DNA from: Kineosporia sp. NBRC 101731
GTDB taxonomy: Bacteria > Actinomycetota > Actinomycetes > Actinomycetales > Kineosporiaceae
Direction of reading: 5' to 3'
Length of the DNA: 64,000 nt
NCBI RefSeq assembly: GCF_030269305.1
Contig: NZ_BSTC01000022.1
Location: 1-64,000, forward strand
Positions 1-8,158 of the stretch are shown piece after piece; positions within the stretch are counted from its first letter, which is position 1; each line of letters begins with the position of its first letter. Both the position numbers and the translations under genes were made by a program. Below the pieces are notes generated by a model, which was given only the letters and a program-made list of their open reading frames with translations, did no database searches and was not told the DNA's origin.

Positions 1-108
1 TCATGGAACCATCCTGGGCCACCGGCCCAGACACATCGACACTCAACGCAGGACTTCCGGATCTCGCCCCGTCAAGGGAAAGGGTTGTTCTGAGCCGCTG
101 GCCTCAAC

Positions 109-1068
109 TCACCCTGACAGACGGGGATCCGTCCACGCAGTCCCGGCCTCAGGTTCAGATCGCGCCAGAGTCACCAGCCCCCATCCTCTCTCAGGAAGAG
201 TGAAGTCATCCCGCACTACAGCCAAGGCCTCACCCGGCCGAGTCGCGGCGTAGTACATCAGGCCGAAGAAGGCTGCGAGCTTCGGGCCACGATCCCGGCC
301 AACGTAGGACACTCCCACGAGACATTCGGCAAATTGCACCGGAGATAGCACCACTCGCCGGTCCACCTCGTCCGCGACCTTGGCAACCTTCCATTGCACC
401 GTTCCCACTGGGTTCACCGAGAGATGCCCCATCTCGACCGCGTGGCCGAAGAAGTTGTGTAGAACAGCACGCTTCCGGCGCATGGTTGCGGCGGCAGCCG
501 GGCTCCCATCGATCTTGGACGCACAGGCGTCCAGTGCAGCCCGGACCAGTGCCGGCCGATTGGCTACGTCGTCGAGTGCGTCAATCGGCAAGGCGTTTTG
601 AGCCATCCAATCCAGAGCATCGGCGATGTCTCCGGGTTGCTCCTGGTCGCGCTTGGGCGGATTGAAAGCGGCATTGATCAGCGCCTTCCGGAGCGTGTCC
701 GCCGCAGGAGGGTTTGCCGCTTTCGGCTTAACCAGCACCGGTAGCACGGTGGCCAGGGCTTGAGCCGTGCCACGCCGTGTCTTGGCAGCAGCGGTCGGCC
801 ACTTGAGTGTGGTGTACCTGAGCGCCAGGTCATAGACGGTGATCGTCTCTTGCGTCTCCATCATCGAAACAGGCAGACCCGTTTCGACATCGAAACCCTC
901 CCCCTTGCGGGTCGCTTGGATCAGGTCGGATCGGAAACTCTCGGCCAGGCAGCGAGTCTTGAACGAACGACGCTTGAACCTGCCTGCCAACCGCCACCGC
1001 ACCGAGTAGGGCTTGGGACGATCCTTGCGGATATCCAGGGGGTAGATGTCCACGCTGTAGGTGATCAC
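109..1068 (-). pseudogene. int: AICE tyrosine recombinase (integrase), C-terminally truncated
   Basis: This is a site-specific recombinase of the phage/AICE integrase family. The 319-residue frame has an N-terminal Arm/SAM-like region (about residues 1-80), a core-binding region, and the first catalytic arginine in ATRPGEAL (about R277). It then reads through a typical AWTD segment and stops. The HxxR box and the catalytic tyrosine are missing. Full-length relatives are usually nearer 390-450 residues. I read the other two frames across bases 1-108 and did not find the missing motifs, so a deletion or rearrangement is more likely than a single frameshift. Its ATG overlaps the xis stop by 4 bases, the normal AICE xis-int arrangement. 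As it stands the protein should not be catalytically active. Confidence 0.82.
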
Positions 1069-1259
1069 GCAGCCTCCTCAAGGTTTTCGAGCCATGCGGC
1101 CAGGACGGAGCGGCGGATGCGCAACTCGCGGTTGGGCAGTCGGACGCACTGCGGGCCGGTGCCCAGTTCGCGCCAGCGTTGCCATGTGCGGCGCGGGATT
1201 TGGAGGTCGGCCAGGACTTCGGCGACGGTCAGGAGATCAGTCGGCTTCTGCGGGGTCAT
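1065..1259 (-). CDS. xis: Excisionase-like helix-turn-helix protein
   Basis: This 64-residue protein has the MerR/excisionase winged-helix signature: LTVAEVLADLQIPRRTWQRW followed by a wing and a basic RRSVLAAWL helix. Proteins of this type bend DNA at attachment sites and bias the integrase towards excision. It lies directly upstream of int and overlaps it by 4 bases (ATGA), so the two are translationally coupled. The start is an ATG. Its length and position are normal for AICEs. Because int is truncated, Xis may have no working partner. Confidence 0.85.
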   Translation of the reverse strand: MTPQKPTDLLTVAEVLADLQIPRRTWQRWRELGTGPQCVRLPNRELRIRRSVLAAWLENLEEAA

Positions 1260-1281
1260 CGGCTCTCCGATCGATTCGAGG

Positions 1282-2790
1282 TCAGGCGCAGTTCGGGTGC
1301 GTGTGGGTGCCGTCGTCGAAGGTGAGCGGCAATCGGCATCGGATGCAGGTGGGTGCCGAGTGGGGAGAGGTAGCCGTACCAGCCGTACCAGCCTCGTTTT
1401 GCCTGGTCAGCCCAGGTACGGCTTGGTGAGGCGGTACGGCTTGAGCCGTACCGGGGGCGTGGGCCTGGTCGTGGCCAGCCGATCCGTGGCGATGTCCGGA
1501 GGAGGCTTCAAGCCGTACCACCGAGTGAAGCCGTACCGCCTCTGACGTGGGGTTATGCGGCTGGTACGTCTGGTACGGCTCTTCCGGGTGCCCCCGATCG
1601 GACTCCGCCTGCTCGCGGTTCGGCGGGCAGTAGCGGTTCCAGGCGTCGGCGAAGTCATCGCGGCGGTACCCCTTGGCCTGGCCTTCGGTGAACCGGTAGG
1701 TGCCGGGGCGAATGTCGTACTCGGCCAGGAGCTTGCCGAGCTTCATGGGTGTCATCCATTCCCCACGGGGGCCGAGCGTGGCCCAGGGCGCCTCGGGGTC
1801 GGCGCAAAGACGTTGGATCAGGACTCCGCTCGGCAGAGCGGGAACGTTCTCGAAAACGGCCTGGCAGTCGCGCAGGAGCCGCACCGAGAGAGGTTCCTCG
1901 CTCACCGCGTCCCGTTCGCCGGTGAGGACAACACAGGCGTTGCGGCCCCGCTCGGGCCAGTGCCCACCGGCCAGGTCGGCGATGGCGACAAGAGGCTCCC
2001 AGGTGTCGGCGGCCCGGTCCTCGACGGGCATGTCGGGCTCGGCGGCAGCCAGTTCGGCAGCGTGGGCGCGCACCCACGTGTGCAGCTCGGCGGCCAGGCG
2101 CCGTAGGGCGGGCCCGTCGCGACGTTCGCGGTAGGGGGCGACGGTTTCACCGGGGGCGCGCCGGCGCATTCGGATCACGGCGGCCCGGTCCTCGATGGTG
2201 TCGGGCATGTGGCCGATGCCGGCCAGAGCGGCCATGGCGAAGGTGGGGATCTTCTCTACGCGGGCTTTGGCAGCGTCGTAGCGGATCGTAGGCCGATTGC
2301 GCTGATGCCCGGCGTTCAGTAGCCCGCGCAGGTCCTCGTTCGCTCCCTGAGCCGCCGGACCGAAGATCGTGTCGGCCTCGTCGAGCAGGATCGTCGGCGG
2401 CTCGTCGGAGCCGATCGAGCGGTAAATGGCCGGGGGCGAGGCATTCACGGTGATCAGTGGTTCCCAGCAGGTGGCCTCGACGATGTCCAGGAGCCGGGAC
2501 TTGCCGCAGCGCTTCTCGGGTGCCCGGATGACCAGGCGGGCGGCGTGGGCCCAGGAGGGTTGGGCGTGGGTGGCGGCTATCCACAGGACTACGGCGTCGG
2601 TGGCGTGGTCGGAGGGAAGCACGACGTAGCGAGTGAGGATCGCCCGCAGGCGGTCGAGCAAGGCGGCACCGTCAATGGTCTGGGCGTTGATGTCTGCGGT
2701 CGTCAAACCGGACTCCAAAGGGTTGGATGGGACGAATGGACGTTCAACGGAGGTTGCGGATGTCGAAGTGGCTGCGAATCCGTGTGGCAC
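1282..2790 (-). CDS. DUF3631 AAA-like ATPase of the AICE replication region
   Basis: The protein of up to 502 residues carries a Walker A-like loop (APEKRCGKS, about 90-98) and a Walker B motif (TILLDEAD, about 133-140). The DUF3631 fold follows, then a low-complexity tail ending in a CxxC...HxHxxC zinc-ribbon-like cluster. DUF3631 proteins sit in plasmid and AICE replication modules as helicase or primase-associated ATPases. No RepSA or primase-polymerase gene is visible beside it, so how the element would replicate is unclear. The longest frame starts at a GTG at 2790, but that overlaps the plus-strand gene at 2760. A TTG at 2706 with GGAG six bases upstream would remove the overlap and is a reasonable alternative. 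Confidence 0.75.
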   Translation of the reverse strand: MPHGFAATSTSATSVERPFVPSNPLESGLTTADINAQTIDGAALLDRLRAILTRYVVLPSDHATDAVVLWIAATHAQPSWAHAARLVIRAPEKRCGKSRLLDIVEATCWEPLITVNASPPAIYRSIGSDEPPTILLDEADTIFGPAAQGANEDLRGLLNAGHQRNRPTIRYDAAKARVEKIPTFAMAALAGIGHMPDTIEDRAAVIRMRRRAPGETVAPYRERRDGPALRRLAAELHTWVRAHAAELAAAEPDMPVEDRAADTWEPLVAIADLAGGHWPERGRNACVVLTGERDAVSEEPLSVRLLRDCQAVFENVPALPSGVLIQRLCADPEAPWATLGPRGEWMTPMKLGKLLAEYDIRPGTYRFTEGQAKGYRRDDFADAWNRYCPPNREQAESDRGHPEEPYQTYQPHNPTSEAVRLHSVVRLEASSGHRHGSAGHDQAHAPGTAQAVPPHQAVPGLTRQNEAGTAGTATSPHSAPTCIRCRLPLTFDDGTHTHPNCA

Positions 2791-2978
2791 TCTGCTTGGT
2801 CCAAATCCTTTTCGGCTTGGGGCAGCTGATCACTGCTGTGGCGTGGGGCGGGGAGGCGTGGGGTTGGCGTGCTGGCATGGGGGCGTCGATACTGATGACC
2901 GGCGGCGTTCTCACGTACGGGATCTATGAGGAGGGGCGCAAGAAGGCCAGGGCCGAATCAAACGGGGATCAGAGATGA
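2760..2978 (+). CDS. Small two-helix membrane protein, AICE
   Basis: This 72-residue protein starts at ATG 2760, with GGAGG seven bases upstream. It has two hydrophobic segments (about residues 6-24 and 32-50) and a charged C-terminus. I do not recognise a family. It points against the surrounding AICE genes and overlaps the next gene by 4 bases (ATGA at 2975-2978), so the two form a small coupled operon. Paired small membrane proteins in conjugative elements often act in spread or entry exclusion, but nothing here proves that role. Confidence 0.65.
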   Translation: MSKWLRIRVALCLVQILFGLGQLITAVAWGGEAWGWRAGMGASILMTGGVLTYGIYEEGRKKARAESNGDQR

Positions 2979-3169
2979 AACCTTGGATCTGGCAGGCGCT
3001 TTTGGCAGTGCTCTGGATCGCCATGAACACCGCGCTCCTGCTGAATGAACTGATTGCCAACGGGTGGACCCGGCAAGCTGTCATTCGTGCGGTTGTTACC
3101 GCGCTCGGCCTCATCTACTGCTATATCGCTTACACCACACGAAAGAAGAGCCAGAGCGACGCGGAGTAG
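2975..3169 (+). CDS. Small two-helix membrane protein, AICE
   Basis: This 64-residue protein has two predicted transmembrane segments (about residues 4-24 and 35-55) and a basic then acidic C-terminal tail (RKKSQSDAE). It begins inside the stop codon of the upstream membrane-protein gene, and the preceding GGGGATCAGAG could serve as a weak ribosome site. Its family is unknown. It converges on the 3182-3595 gene with only 12 bases between the stop codons, and I see no terminator there. Confidence 0.62.
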   Translation: MKPWIWQALLAVLWIAMNTALLLNELIANGWTRQAVIRAVVTALGLIYCYIAYTTRKKSQSDAE

Positions 3170-3181
3170 CGACAGAGCAGT

Positions 3182-3595
3182 TCAAGCGGCCTCCGCACGG
3201 CTCGGCGGCGTGCCTGCCTCTCGGATCGCGCGAAGTGGCCGATAGGGCATCCCCCAGGACTTGGCCGCCTTTTCGCGGAGTTGTTCGCCGGTCAGACCCG
3301 GATCGTGGTCGAGTTGGTCCGCGCGTTGGCGTAGCCACTTCTCGCGGGCGGTGTGGCCGAGTGGTCCGGGGCGGTTGGCGATGGCGTCGCAGGTGAGTTG
3401 GACTTCCCGCCACAGGGCGGCGTGTTCGGCCTCGACCTGGGCTCGGCCGATTTCGATGCCGCGCCGGAGGGCGTCGCGGATGCCGGCGTCGTAGCCGATG
3501 TTCAGCACGTCCCAGCGGGTGGCCTCGGGTGAGTCCCAGCGCAGGTCTTGGCGGGGTGCCGGCCGATGCGTTCCCCAGCGGCTTACGCGGTTCAT
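3182..3595 (-). CDS. Hypothetical AICE protein (137 aa)
   Basis: The predicted product is helical and rich in Arg, Glu and Trp. It has a WDVLNIGYDAGIRDALRRGIEIGRAQ helix, cut here to its recognisable core GIRDALRRGIEIGRAQ, of a type common in AICE hypothetical proteins. The open frame extends upstream, but the ATG at 3595 overlaps the end of the neighbouring gene by 4 bases (ATGA), so that start is preferred. I see no catalytic motif. The gene is probably co-transcribed with the zinc-ribbon-like gene at 3592-3855. Function unknown. Confidence 0.6.
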   Translation of the reverse strand: MNRVSRWGTHRPAPRQDLRWDSPEATRWDVLNIGYDAGIRDALRRGIEIGRAQVEAEHAALWREVQLTCDAIANRPGPLGHTAREKWLRQRADQLDHDPGLTGEQLREKAAKSWGMPYRPLRAIREAGTPPSRAEAA

Positions 3596-3855
3596 CGGCG
3601 CGGCCTCGGGTCGCCGGGCAGGCCCCGGCGGTGCTCGCGGGAGAAGTACTCGTAGATCCGGCGACCGAGGCGTACGCGGCGGCCGGTTCCGGCGCAGTGG
3701 CGGCACAGGCGGTGGCCGGCGCCGAAGGGGTTGTGGTGTTTTCCGGAGCCGTGGCAGCGTCGGCAGGCTGCGAACGGGAACGTGGCGCAGGCCAGGAGGT
3801 AGTACGTTGCGTAACCGAGTGCTGCGAGGGTGACTAGCGCGGCGGGGCTGTGCAC
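3592..3855 (-). CDS. Small membrane protein with DnaJ-like CxxCxGxG zinc motifs
   Basis: This 87-residue protein has one N-terminal hydrophobic segment (about 5-25). It then has CRRCHGSGKH and CRHCAGTGRR, two CxxCxGxG repeats like half of a DnaJ zinc-binding domain. The GTG start has an ideal GGAGG six bases upstream. It overlaps the next gene by 4 bases. Such short CxxCxGxG membrane proteins recur in actinobacterial integrative elements without an assigned role. Zinc binding is inferred from the motif alone. Confidence 0.68.
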   Translation of the reverse strand: MHSPAALVTLAALGYATYYLLACATFPFAACRRCHGSGKHHNPFGAGHRLCRHCAGTGRRVRLGRRIYEYFSREHRRGLPGDPRPRR

Positions 3856-3895
3856 TTTTTGCCTCCACGGGCTGTTTTTGGGCGCAGTGAGGGGA

Positions 3896-3990
3896 GCGCT
3901 GCTAGGTGTTAGCGCGCTGATCAGGATCGGGTTGTGGTGCTAGCGGTGCCGCTAGGTCTAGCGGGGCTAGGTGCTAGACCTAGCGGCAGG
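3896..3990 (+). repeat. Cluster of GCTAGGTS octamers and a 13-bp inverted repeat; candidate transfer locus (clt)
   Basis: The octamer GCTAGGTG/C occurs at 3901-3908, 3951-3958 and 3966-3973 on the plus strand, and at 3977-3984 on the minus strand. A perfect 13-bp inverted repeat (3949-3961 with 3974-3986) and a CTAGCGG/CCGCTAG pair (3940-3955) are built from the same words. The cluster lies directly after the traB-like gene. In Streptomyces plasmids TraB binds a short repeated octamer in the clt locus near traB. That placement is the basis for the proposal; binding itself is inferred. Confidence 0.5.
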
Positions 3991-4012
3991 TTTCAGCCCT
4001 TTGAGGGGCGGG

Positions 4013-6289
4013 TTATTGCTTGTCGCGGTCACGTTTGGTGATGGCCTTGAGGATGTCGGGGCGCTTGAGTCCGCGACGGTTGGCGCCTTCTCCGGTGTCG
4101 GCGTCGGTGCCCCAGACCTGGCGGGTGACGACGCCGTAGGGCTTGAGGGCGGCGGTGAGCTGTTCCTTGGTGAGGGTGGGGTAGACCTCGGGCCGTAGCT
4201 CGGTCAGGCGCTCGGCCACGACTTCGGACCAGGCGTTGGGGGCGGAATCGGTGAGGATGAGGGCGATGTCGTCGAGCAGGGTGTCGCGGCGGATGGCGTC
4301 GGTGTTGAGGTTCTGGCCCAGGGCGTAGCCGGTGAGTGTTCCGGCTTTCTCGCGCATGGCCCGGGCGCGGGCCACGACTTGTTCGGCGGCCACGCCGTCG
4401 ATGTAGTGCGTGCGGGCGATGACCGGGTCGTCGCCTTCACCGGCCAGGTAGCCGATGCCCCGGTCGCGGCGGGAGAACATCGTTGCGGCGATACCGGCGG
4501 CGTGCATGGAATCGCCGAGCACCATGTCGTTCTCGCGCCATCCCATGACCTTGAGGCAGAACCGCAGCACGGCGTTCGCGCTGATGCCCGGCGGGATGCT
4601 CTTGGCGTCGGGACGCTGTGTGGCCAGGATCAGGCTGATGCCGGCGGCCGGGCCGCGCTTGATCAAGTCGACGCAGATTTCCTCGAATTCGCCTCCGTAC
4701 TGGGAGTGTTCGAACCACACCTGGCACTCGTCCACACCGGCGACGATGGGCTCAAGCCCGAGGCTCTTGCGGTCTGCCAGGTCGGGCGTGACCTTGTTCT
4801 CCGGGCAGATGTCGCGGGGAAGGTCACGGATCACCTTGGTGCGGCGGCGTAGCTCGGTGCGCAGCTCGCGCATGGCAGCCAGGCCGTAGGCGATGTCCTC
4901 GTCCTCATCCCCCGCCCGGTACCGGTGTGCCACCGGTTCGGTGGCCGACAGGTCGCCGGTGCCCTTGAGGTCGAACGCCAGTACCTTCGCCCGGGGGTCC
5001 AGGCACGCGGCCAGAAGAATCAGCCGCAGCGTGAACGTCTTGCCCATGCGCGGGACCGATCCGATGATCATTGACGCGAACATCAGGGTGAGCGCCACGA
5101 CCTGGCCCCGGGGGTCGGTGCCGATCGTGAACGGCTCGAATAGGTCGACCTTTCCGGCCTTGAGCAGCGGCCATGCGGCCTGCCGGGATTTGGACATGTC
5201 CCGGTCGGCCACGAACAGGACCAGGCGGCCCGGGTGGACGTCGGCGTTCACCTCCGGCCAGACACACCCCAGGGGCCGGGCCAGAGCAGCGGCAAGTTTC
5301 TCCCGCTTCTCGACCACCTCAGCGGCCAAAGCACCGGGCGGGAGCGTGATGTCGGCCCGCCATCCGGCGCCGTTCTCGCGGGTGATCGGTGCGGCGAACC
5401 AGCCGCGTCCGGTATCTCCCTTGGCCATCGCCCGGTCGATGTCCACGATCCGCAACCGGCTCAGCGCCTCGACGACCTGATCGGAGGTGAGCGGCGTGAC
5501 CTCGGTCCGGATCACGGCGGTGTCCAGCAGAGGACGATCAGCCGGCGCACCGATGATGCCGAGCAGGATCACGGCCACGGCGATCGTGGACCACAATAGC
5601 CAGGCCGGAACCAGGAACGCAGCGATCAGGGTGGCCAGGCTCAGGCCGGCGACCATCGCCGTGACGATCGAGCGCCACCTCACCCGGCGGTCTCGTTGAC
5701 TCGACAGACGCTCATAGGTGCGCGCCTCGTCCGGACGTGTGGTGGCCGCCCGGACGATCGACTGCCGAACCGGCTCCCCTTCCATGTCGAACCACCAGCG
5801 CGAGTACCGGCTGACCAGCCGGGCCGCACCGCGCGGGGCGCGGAACGCCAGACGGGCGCTGTACTTGGGCACACGGACGCAGTGGTAGGCGAGGGTGTGT
5901 CCGGCCAGGCCGGCCGCCCACGCGGTGTTCGCCGTGAACTCGGTGCGAGAACGCAGCCAGGTCGGCACCACGGGACGACGCTCGGCCTCACGCATTCCGG
6001 CCAGGCTCCACCCGGCGCGGCGCTGTGCTTGCGGGCTGTCGACCAGCACCGCGTCCGGGCCGGTGCCGGGGGCCACGATCGTGCCCTCGATCGGAGGATC
6101 GGTGTCCGGTGCGGTGTCGGGTTCGGTGTCCGGGGACGTGTCCGGTCGGGTGTCCGGCACGCTGTCGGGTCGGGTGTCGGGTGTGGTGTTGCGGGCGCGG
6201 GCGGCGGCCAGGTCCACCACGTCGGCGTTACGGGTGGACGCGTCGTGGTCGTCGGGTTCGGGTGTTCCGTATGCGGGGGCGGTGCTCAT
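4013..6289 (-). CDS. traB: TraB/FtsK-SpoIIIE family conjugative DNA translocase
   Basis: This 758-residue protein is the hexameric ATPase that pumps double-stranded DNA between mycelial cells in AICE transfer. It has an acidic PDT-repeat linker near the N-terminus (about 37-64), two adjacent membrane helices (about 211-246), a Walker A loop GSVPRMGKT (about 410-418), and a Walker B-like AGVDECQVWF. A C-terminal winged-helix-like segment (TLTKEQLTAALKPYG) would correspond to the region that reads clt repeats. The ATG at 6289, preceded by GGAAGGGGA, is chosen over a TTG six codons upstream. The candidate repeat cluster at 3896-3990 lies just past its stop. The pump itself looks intact even though the integrase is not. 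Confidence 0.85.
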   Translation of the reverse strand: MSTAPAYGTPEPDDHDASTRNADVVDLAAARARNTTPDTRPDSVPDTRPDTSPDTEPDTAPDTDPPIEGTIVAPGTGPDAVLVDSPQAQRRAGWSLAGMREAERRPVVPTWLRSRTEFTANTAWAAGLAGHTLAYHCVRVPKYSARLAFRAPRGAARLVSRYSRWWFDMEGEPVRQSIVRAATTRPDEARTYERLSSQRDRRVRWRSIVTAMVAGLSLATLIAAFLVPAWLLWSTIAVAVILLGIIGAPADRPLLDTAVIRTEVTPLTSDQVVEALSRLRIVDIDRAMAKGDTGRGWFAAPITRENGAGWRADITLPPGALAAEVVEKREKLAAALARPLGCVWPEVNADVHPGRLVLFVADRDMSKSRQAAWPLLKAGKVDLFEPFTIGTDPRGQVVALTLMFASMIIGSVPRMGKTFTLRLILLAACLDPRAKVLAFDLKGTGDLSATEPVAHRYRAGDEDEDIAYGLAAMRELRTELRRRTKVIRDLPRDICPENKVTPDLADRKSLGLEPIVAGVDECQVWFEHSQYGGEFEEICVDLIKRGPAAGISLILATQRPDAKSIPPGISANAVLRFCLKVMGWRENDMVLGDSMHAAGIAATMFSRRDRGIGYLAGEGDDPVIARTHYIDGVAAEQVVARARAMREKAGTLTGYALGQNLNTDAIRRDTLLDDIALILTDSAPNAWSEVVAERLTELRPEVYPTLTKEQLTAALKPYGVVTRQVWGTDADTGEGANRRGLKRPDILKAITKRDRDKQ

Positions 6290-6382
6290 CCGTGGTTCCC
6301 CTTCCAAGGTGGTGCGGTAGTTCCCGGGGTGGGGTGACCCGCCCGATGCGGGGCCGGGCGGGTCACGTCGTGTAGTGGGGTG

Positions 6383-7225
6383 TCAGGCGGCCAGGGGCCG
6401 GATGTCGGGCTGGATGTCGCCGGACTCGACGACGTCGGTGGCCGTGGTCTCGGTGGCCGGGCGGAAGTAGCGGCTGACGGTCCGCTCGGTGACGCCGAGC
6501 TGTTTGCCGATGCGGGCGTACGTCCATTCCGGGTGCTTCTCGCGCAGAGCCACGGCCTTGTCGGCGTTGCTCTGGCGGGGCCGGGCCGGCCGACGCTTAC
6601 GCAGATCGGTCACGTCGCCCTGGTCATTGCCGTTCACCAGTGCAGCCCGGTTCGCGATGTCAGCCTCGGTCCAGCTCGGTAGCTGGTCGGCGTCCTCGAT
6701 CGTCGCGTGGGGCTCCTGGTCGGGAGCCTCCTGTGCGGTCTCGGCCGGGGAGACTTCCGGCGTTTCCGTGACCAGGTGAGCCAGTGCCGCGCCCATGCCG
6801 AGCACGGCGACGGGCAGGCAGGCGACCAGGGCGACGATGGGCCAGGGCGCGTGCGTCATCCCGGCGGCTGCCATCAGGTGGTAGGCGACTTGGCCGGCCG
6901 CGCCCAGGCACAGGGAGCCGATGGCTGACCAGCGGGCGAACGTGCGGGCTCGGTTGCTGACGTTCATGCCGAGCCACACGTACATGGCGTACGCGGCGTA
7001 GGTCTCCACGCCGATCGGCAGGGTGATGGCGGTGTTGATCCGGGCCTCGTCCCAGATACCCGGCAGTGGGGCCACCGGGCCGAAACCGGTCAGCCGGCCG
7101 AGCTCGACCCAGCCGGACCAGATGGCCACGAACGCGGGCAGAGCCAGCAGCAGTACCGGCCAGGCGCGGCGTGGCGTGCCGCTGTGAGCCTCGCTCGGGT
7201 CGGTGGCGGTGTCCGTCGTGCTCAT
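6383..7225 (-). CDS. DUF2637/SpdB-like membrane protein with C-terminal HTH
   Basis: The 280-residue protein has about four membrane segments in its first 150 residues. A polar linker follows, and near the C-terminus is a helix-turn-helix of the form WTYARIGKQLGVTERTVSRY. DUF2637 proteins are standard in actinomycete plasmids and AICEs and are linked to the spread functions that help plasmid DNA move through the mycelium. The gene lies two bases after the 7228-7611 gene and belongs to the long leftward operon driven from about 8.2 kb. The family assignment rests on topology and context. Confidence 0.65.
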   Translation of the reverse strand: MSTTDTATDPSEAHSGTPRRAWPVLLLALPAFVAIWSGWVELGRLTGFGPVAPLPGIWDEARINTAITLPIGVETYAAYAMYVWLGMNVSNRARTFARWSAIGSLCLGAAGQVAYHLMAAAGMTHAPWPIVALVACLPVAVLGMGAALAHLVTETPEVSPAETAQEAPDQEPHATIEDADQLPSWTEADIANRAALVNGNDQGDVTDLRKRRPARPRQSNADKAVALREKHPEWTYARIGKQLGVTERTVSRYFRPATETTATDVVESGDIQPDIRPLAA

Positions 7226-7227
7226 GC

Positions 7228-7611
7228 TCAGTGCTCCGTTCCCTTGCCGGGGGTGATCGTCTTGAGGTGCGCGGTCACGCGGCGCACGTCGTTCAGGCCG
7301 TCGTCGAGCCGGTCCAGGCGGGCACCGGAGCGCATCAGGGCGTCAGAAACCTGGGTGATGGACGCCTTCAGGTCGAGGTCCGCGTCGTGGGCGAGTCGAC
7401 CGCCGTCGTAGGCGGCGTGCAGCCACCGCATGACGTGGGCGATGGATTGCTCCATGCCGTGGACGGTCGCCATCAGGTGGGCGATCACGGCGTCCACTTC
7501 GTGCGCCTCGCGGTATCCGGTGCCGCCGATCGTGAGGTGGTTCAGGCTCCGGATCGCCTCGGCGGCCAGATCGGCGAACTCATCCGGGCGCTTGGCGTTG
7601 GGGATGCTCAT
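7228..7611 (-). CDS. Hypothetical helical AICE protein (127 aa)
   Basis: This is a soluble, largely alpha-helical protein with heptad-like stretches (about residues 35-70 and 85-115) and no recognisable catalytic motif. Its ATG overlaps the stop of the upstream small membrane gene in a TGATG junction, which indicates tight translational coupling. Genes of this size and character are common between the pra-side regulator and traB in AICEs. I cannot assign a function. Confidence 0.65.
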   Translation of the reverse strand: MSIPNAKRPDEFADLAAEAIRSLNHLTIGGTGYREAHEVDAVIAHLMATVHGMEQSIAHVMRWLHAAYDGGRLAHDADLDLKASITQVSDALMRSGARLDRLDDGLNDVRRVTAHLKTITPGKGTEH

Positions 7612-7883
7612 CAGCAGCTCACCTCAGTGGTCTTGGCCAGCAGCAACCCGTCCGGGCGGCCGGTGTCGATGCCCTGGCGGATCAGCCCGTCAACGCACCG
7701 GGACTCCACCACCCGCGACACCGGGCTATTCGTGTGTGCGCTCTCCCCCGCGATGGCTCGCAGCGTGAGCGTGGTCGGAACGGCCGTGATGACCGAGGCC
7801 AGAAGACCAGCGCCAATCCGGCGCAGGACCGGCGGGGCGTGTCGGGCGTGTGAACTGCGGATATGCGTGCTTGCTGTACTCAT
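7611..7883 (-). CDS. Small single-pass membrane protein, AICE
   Basis: This 90-residue protein has a basic, His/Arg-rich N-terminus, one hydrophobic segment (about 24-46), and an outward-facing tail with two cysteines (CVDG and the terminal SC). The cysteines could form a disulfide outside the cell. Family unknown. It overlaps both neighbours (ATGA upstream, TGATG downstream), so it is a fixed member of the leftward AICE operon. Confidence 0.62.
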   Translation of the reverse strand: MSTASTHIRSSHARHAPPVLRRIGAGLLASVITAVPTTLTLRAIAGESAHTNSPVSRVVESRCVDGLIRQGIDTGRPDGLLLAKTTEVSC

Positions 7884-8134
7884 GCCGCACCGCCAAGTGG
7901 TCCACCGTTGAGCCAGTTGAGCGGCTCGGCGGACATGAGGTGCCTCAGCTCGGTTGCGCCAGTTACGGCCTGGTCCAGTCGATGACGAGCCAGTTCCGAG
8001 CCCTCGTCACCGGTGACGGCCATCGCGATCTCAGCGTCGACCACAGCGATTTCAGCTGCGATCAGAGGCCATTCGGCCTCGATCAGCCGCAGCTCGCGGC
8101 GGCTCGGCCCGTTCAATGATCTCCAGGAATGCAC
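7880..8134 (-). CDS. DUF6284-like small AICE protein, first gene of the leftward operon
   Basis: The 84-residue product is a helical protein with the pattern LRLIEAEWPLIAAEIAVVDAEI, shown here as the core IEAEWPLIAAEIAVV, seen in DUF6284 proteins of actinomycete mobile elements. The GTG start at 8134 has GGAAGGGG six bases upstream. It is the first gene downstream of the 8188-8217 promoter and its operators, so it should be the most directly controlled by the GntR regulator. Its role is unknown. Confidence 0.6.
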   Translation of the reverse strand: MHSWRSLNGPSRRELRLIEAEWPLIAAEIAVVDAEIAMAVTGDEGSELARHRLDQAVTGATELRHLMSAEPLNWLNGGPLGGAA

Positions 8135-8158
8135 GGCGGTCCCCTTCCGTTGAGCAAC

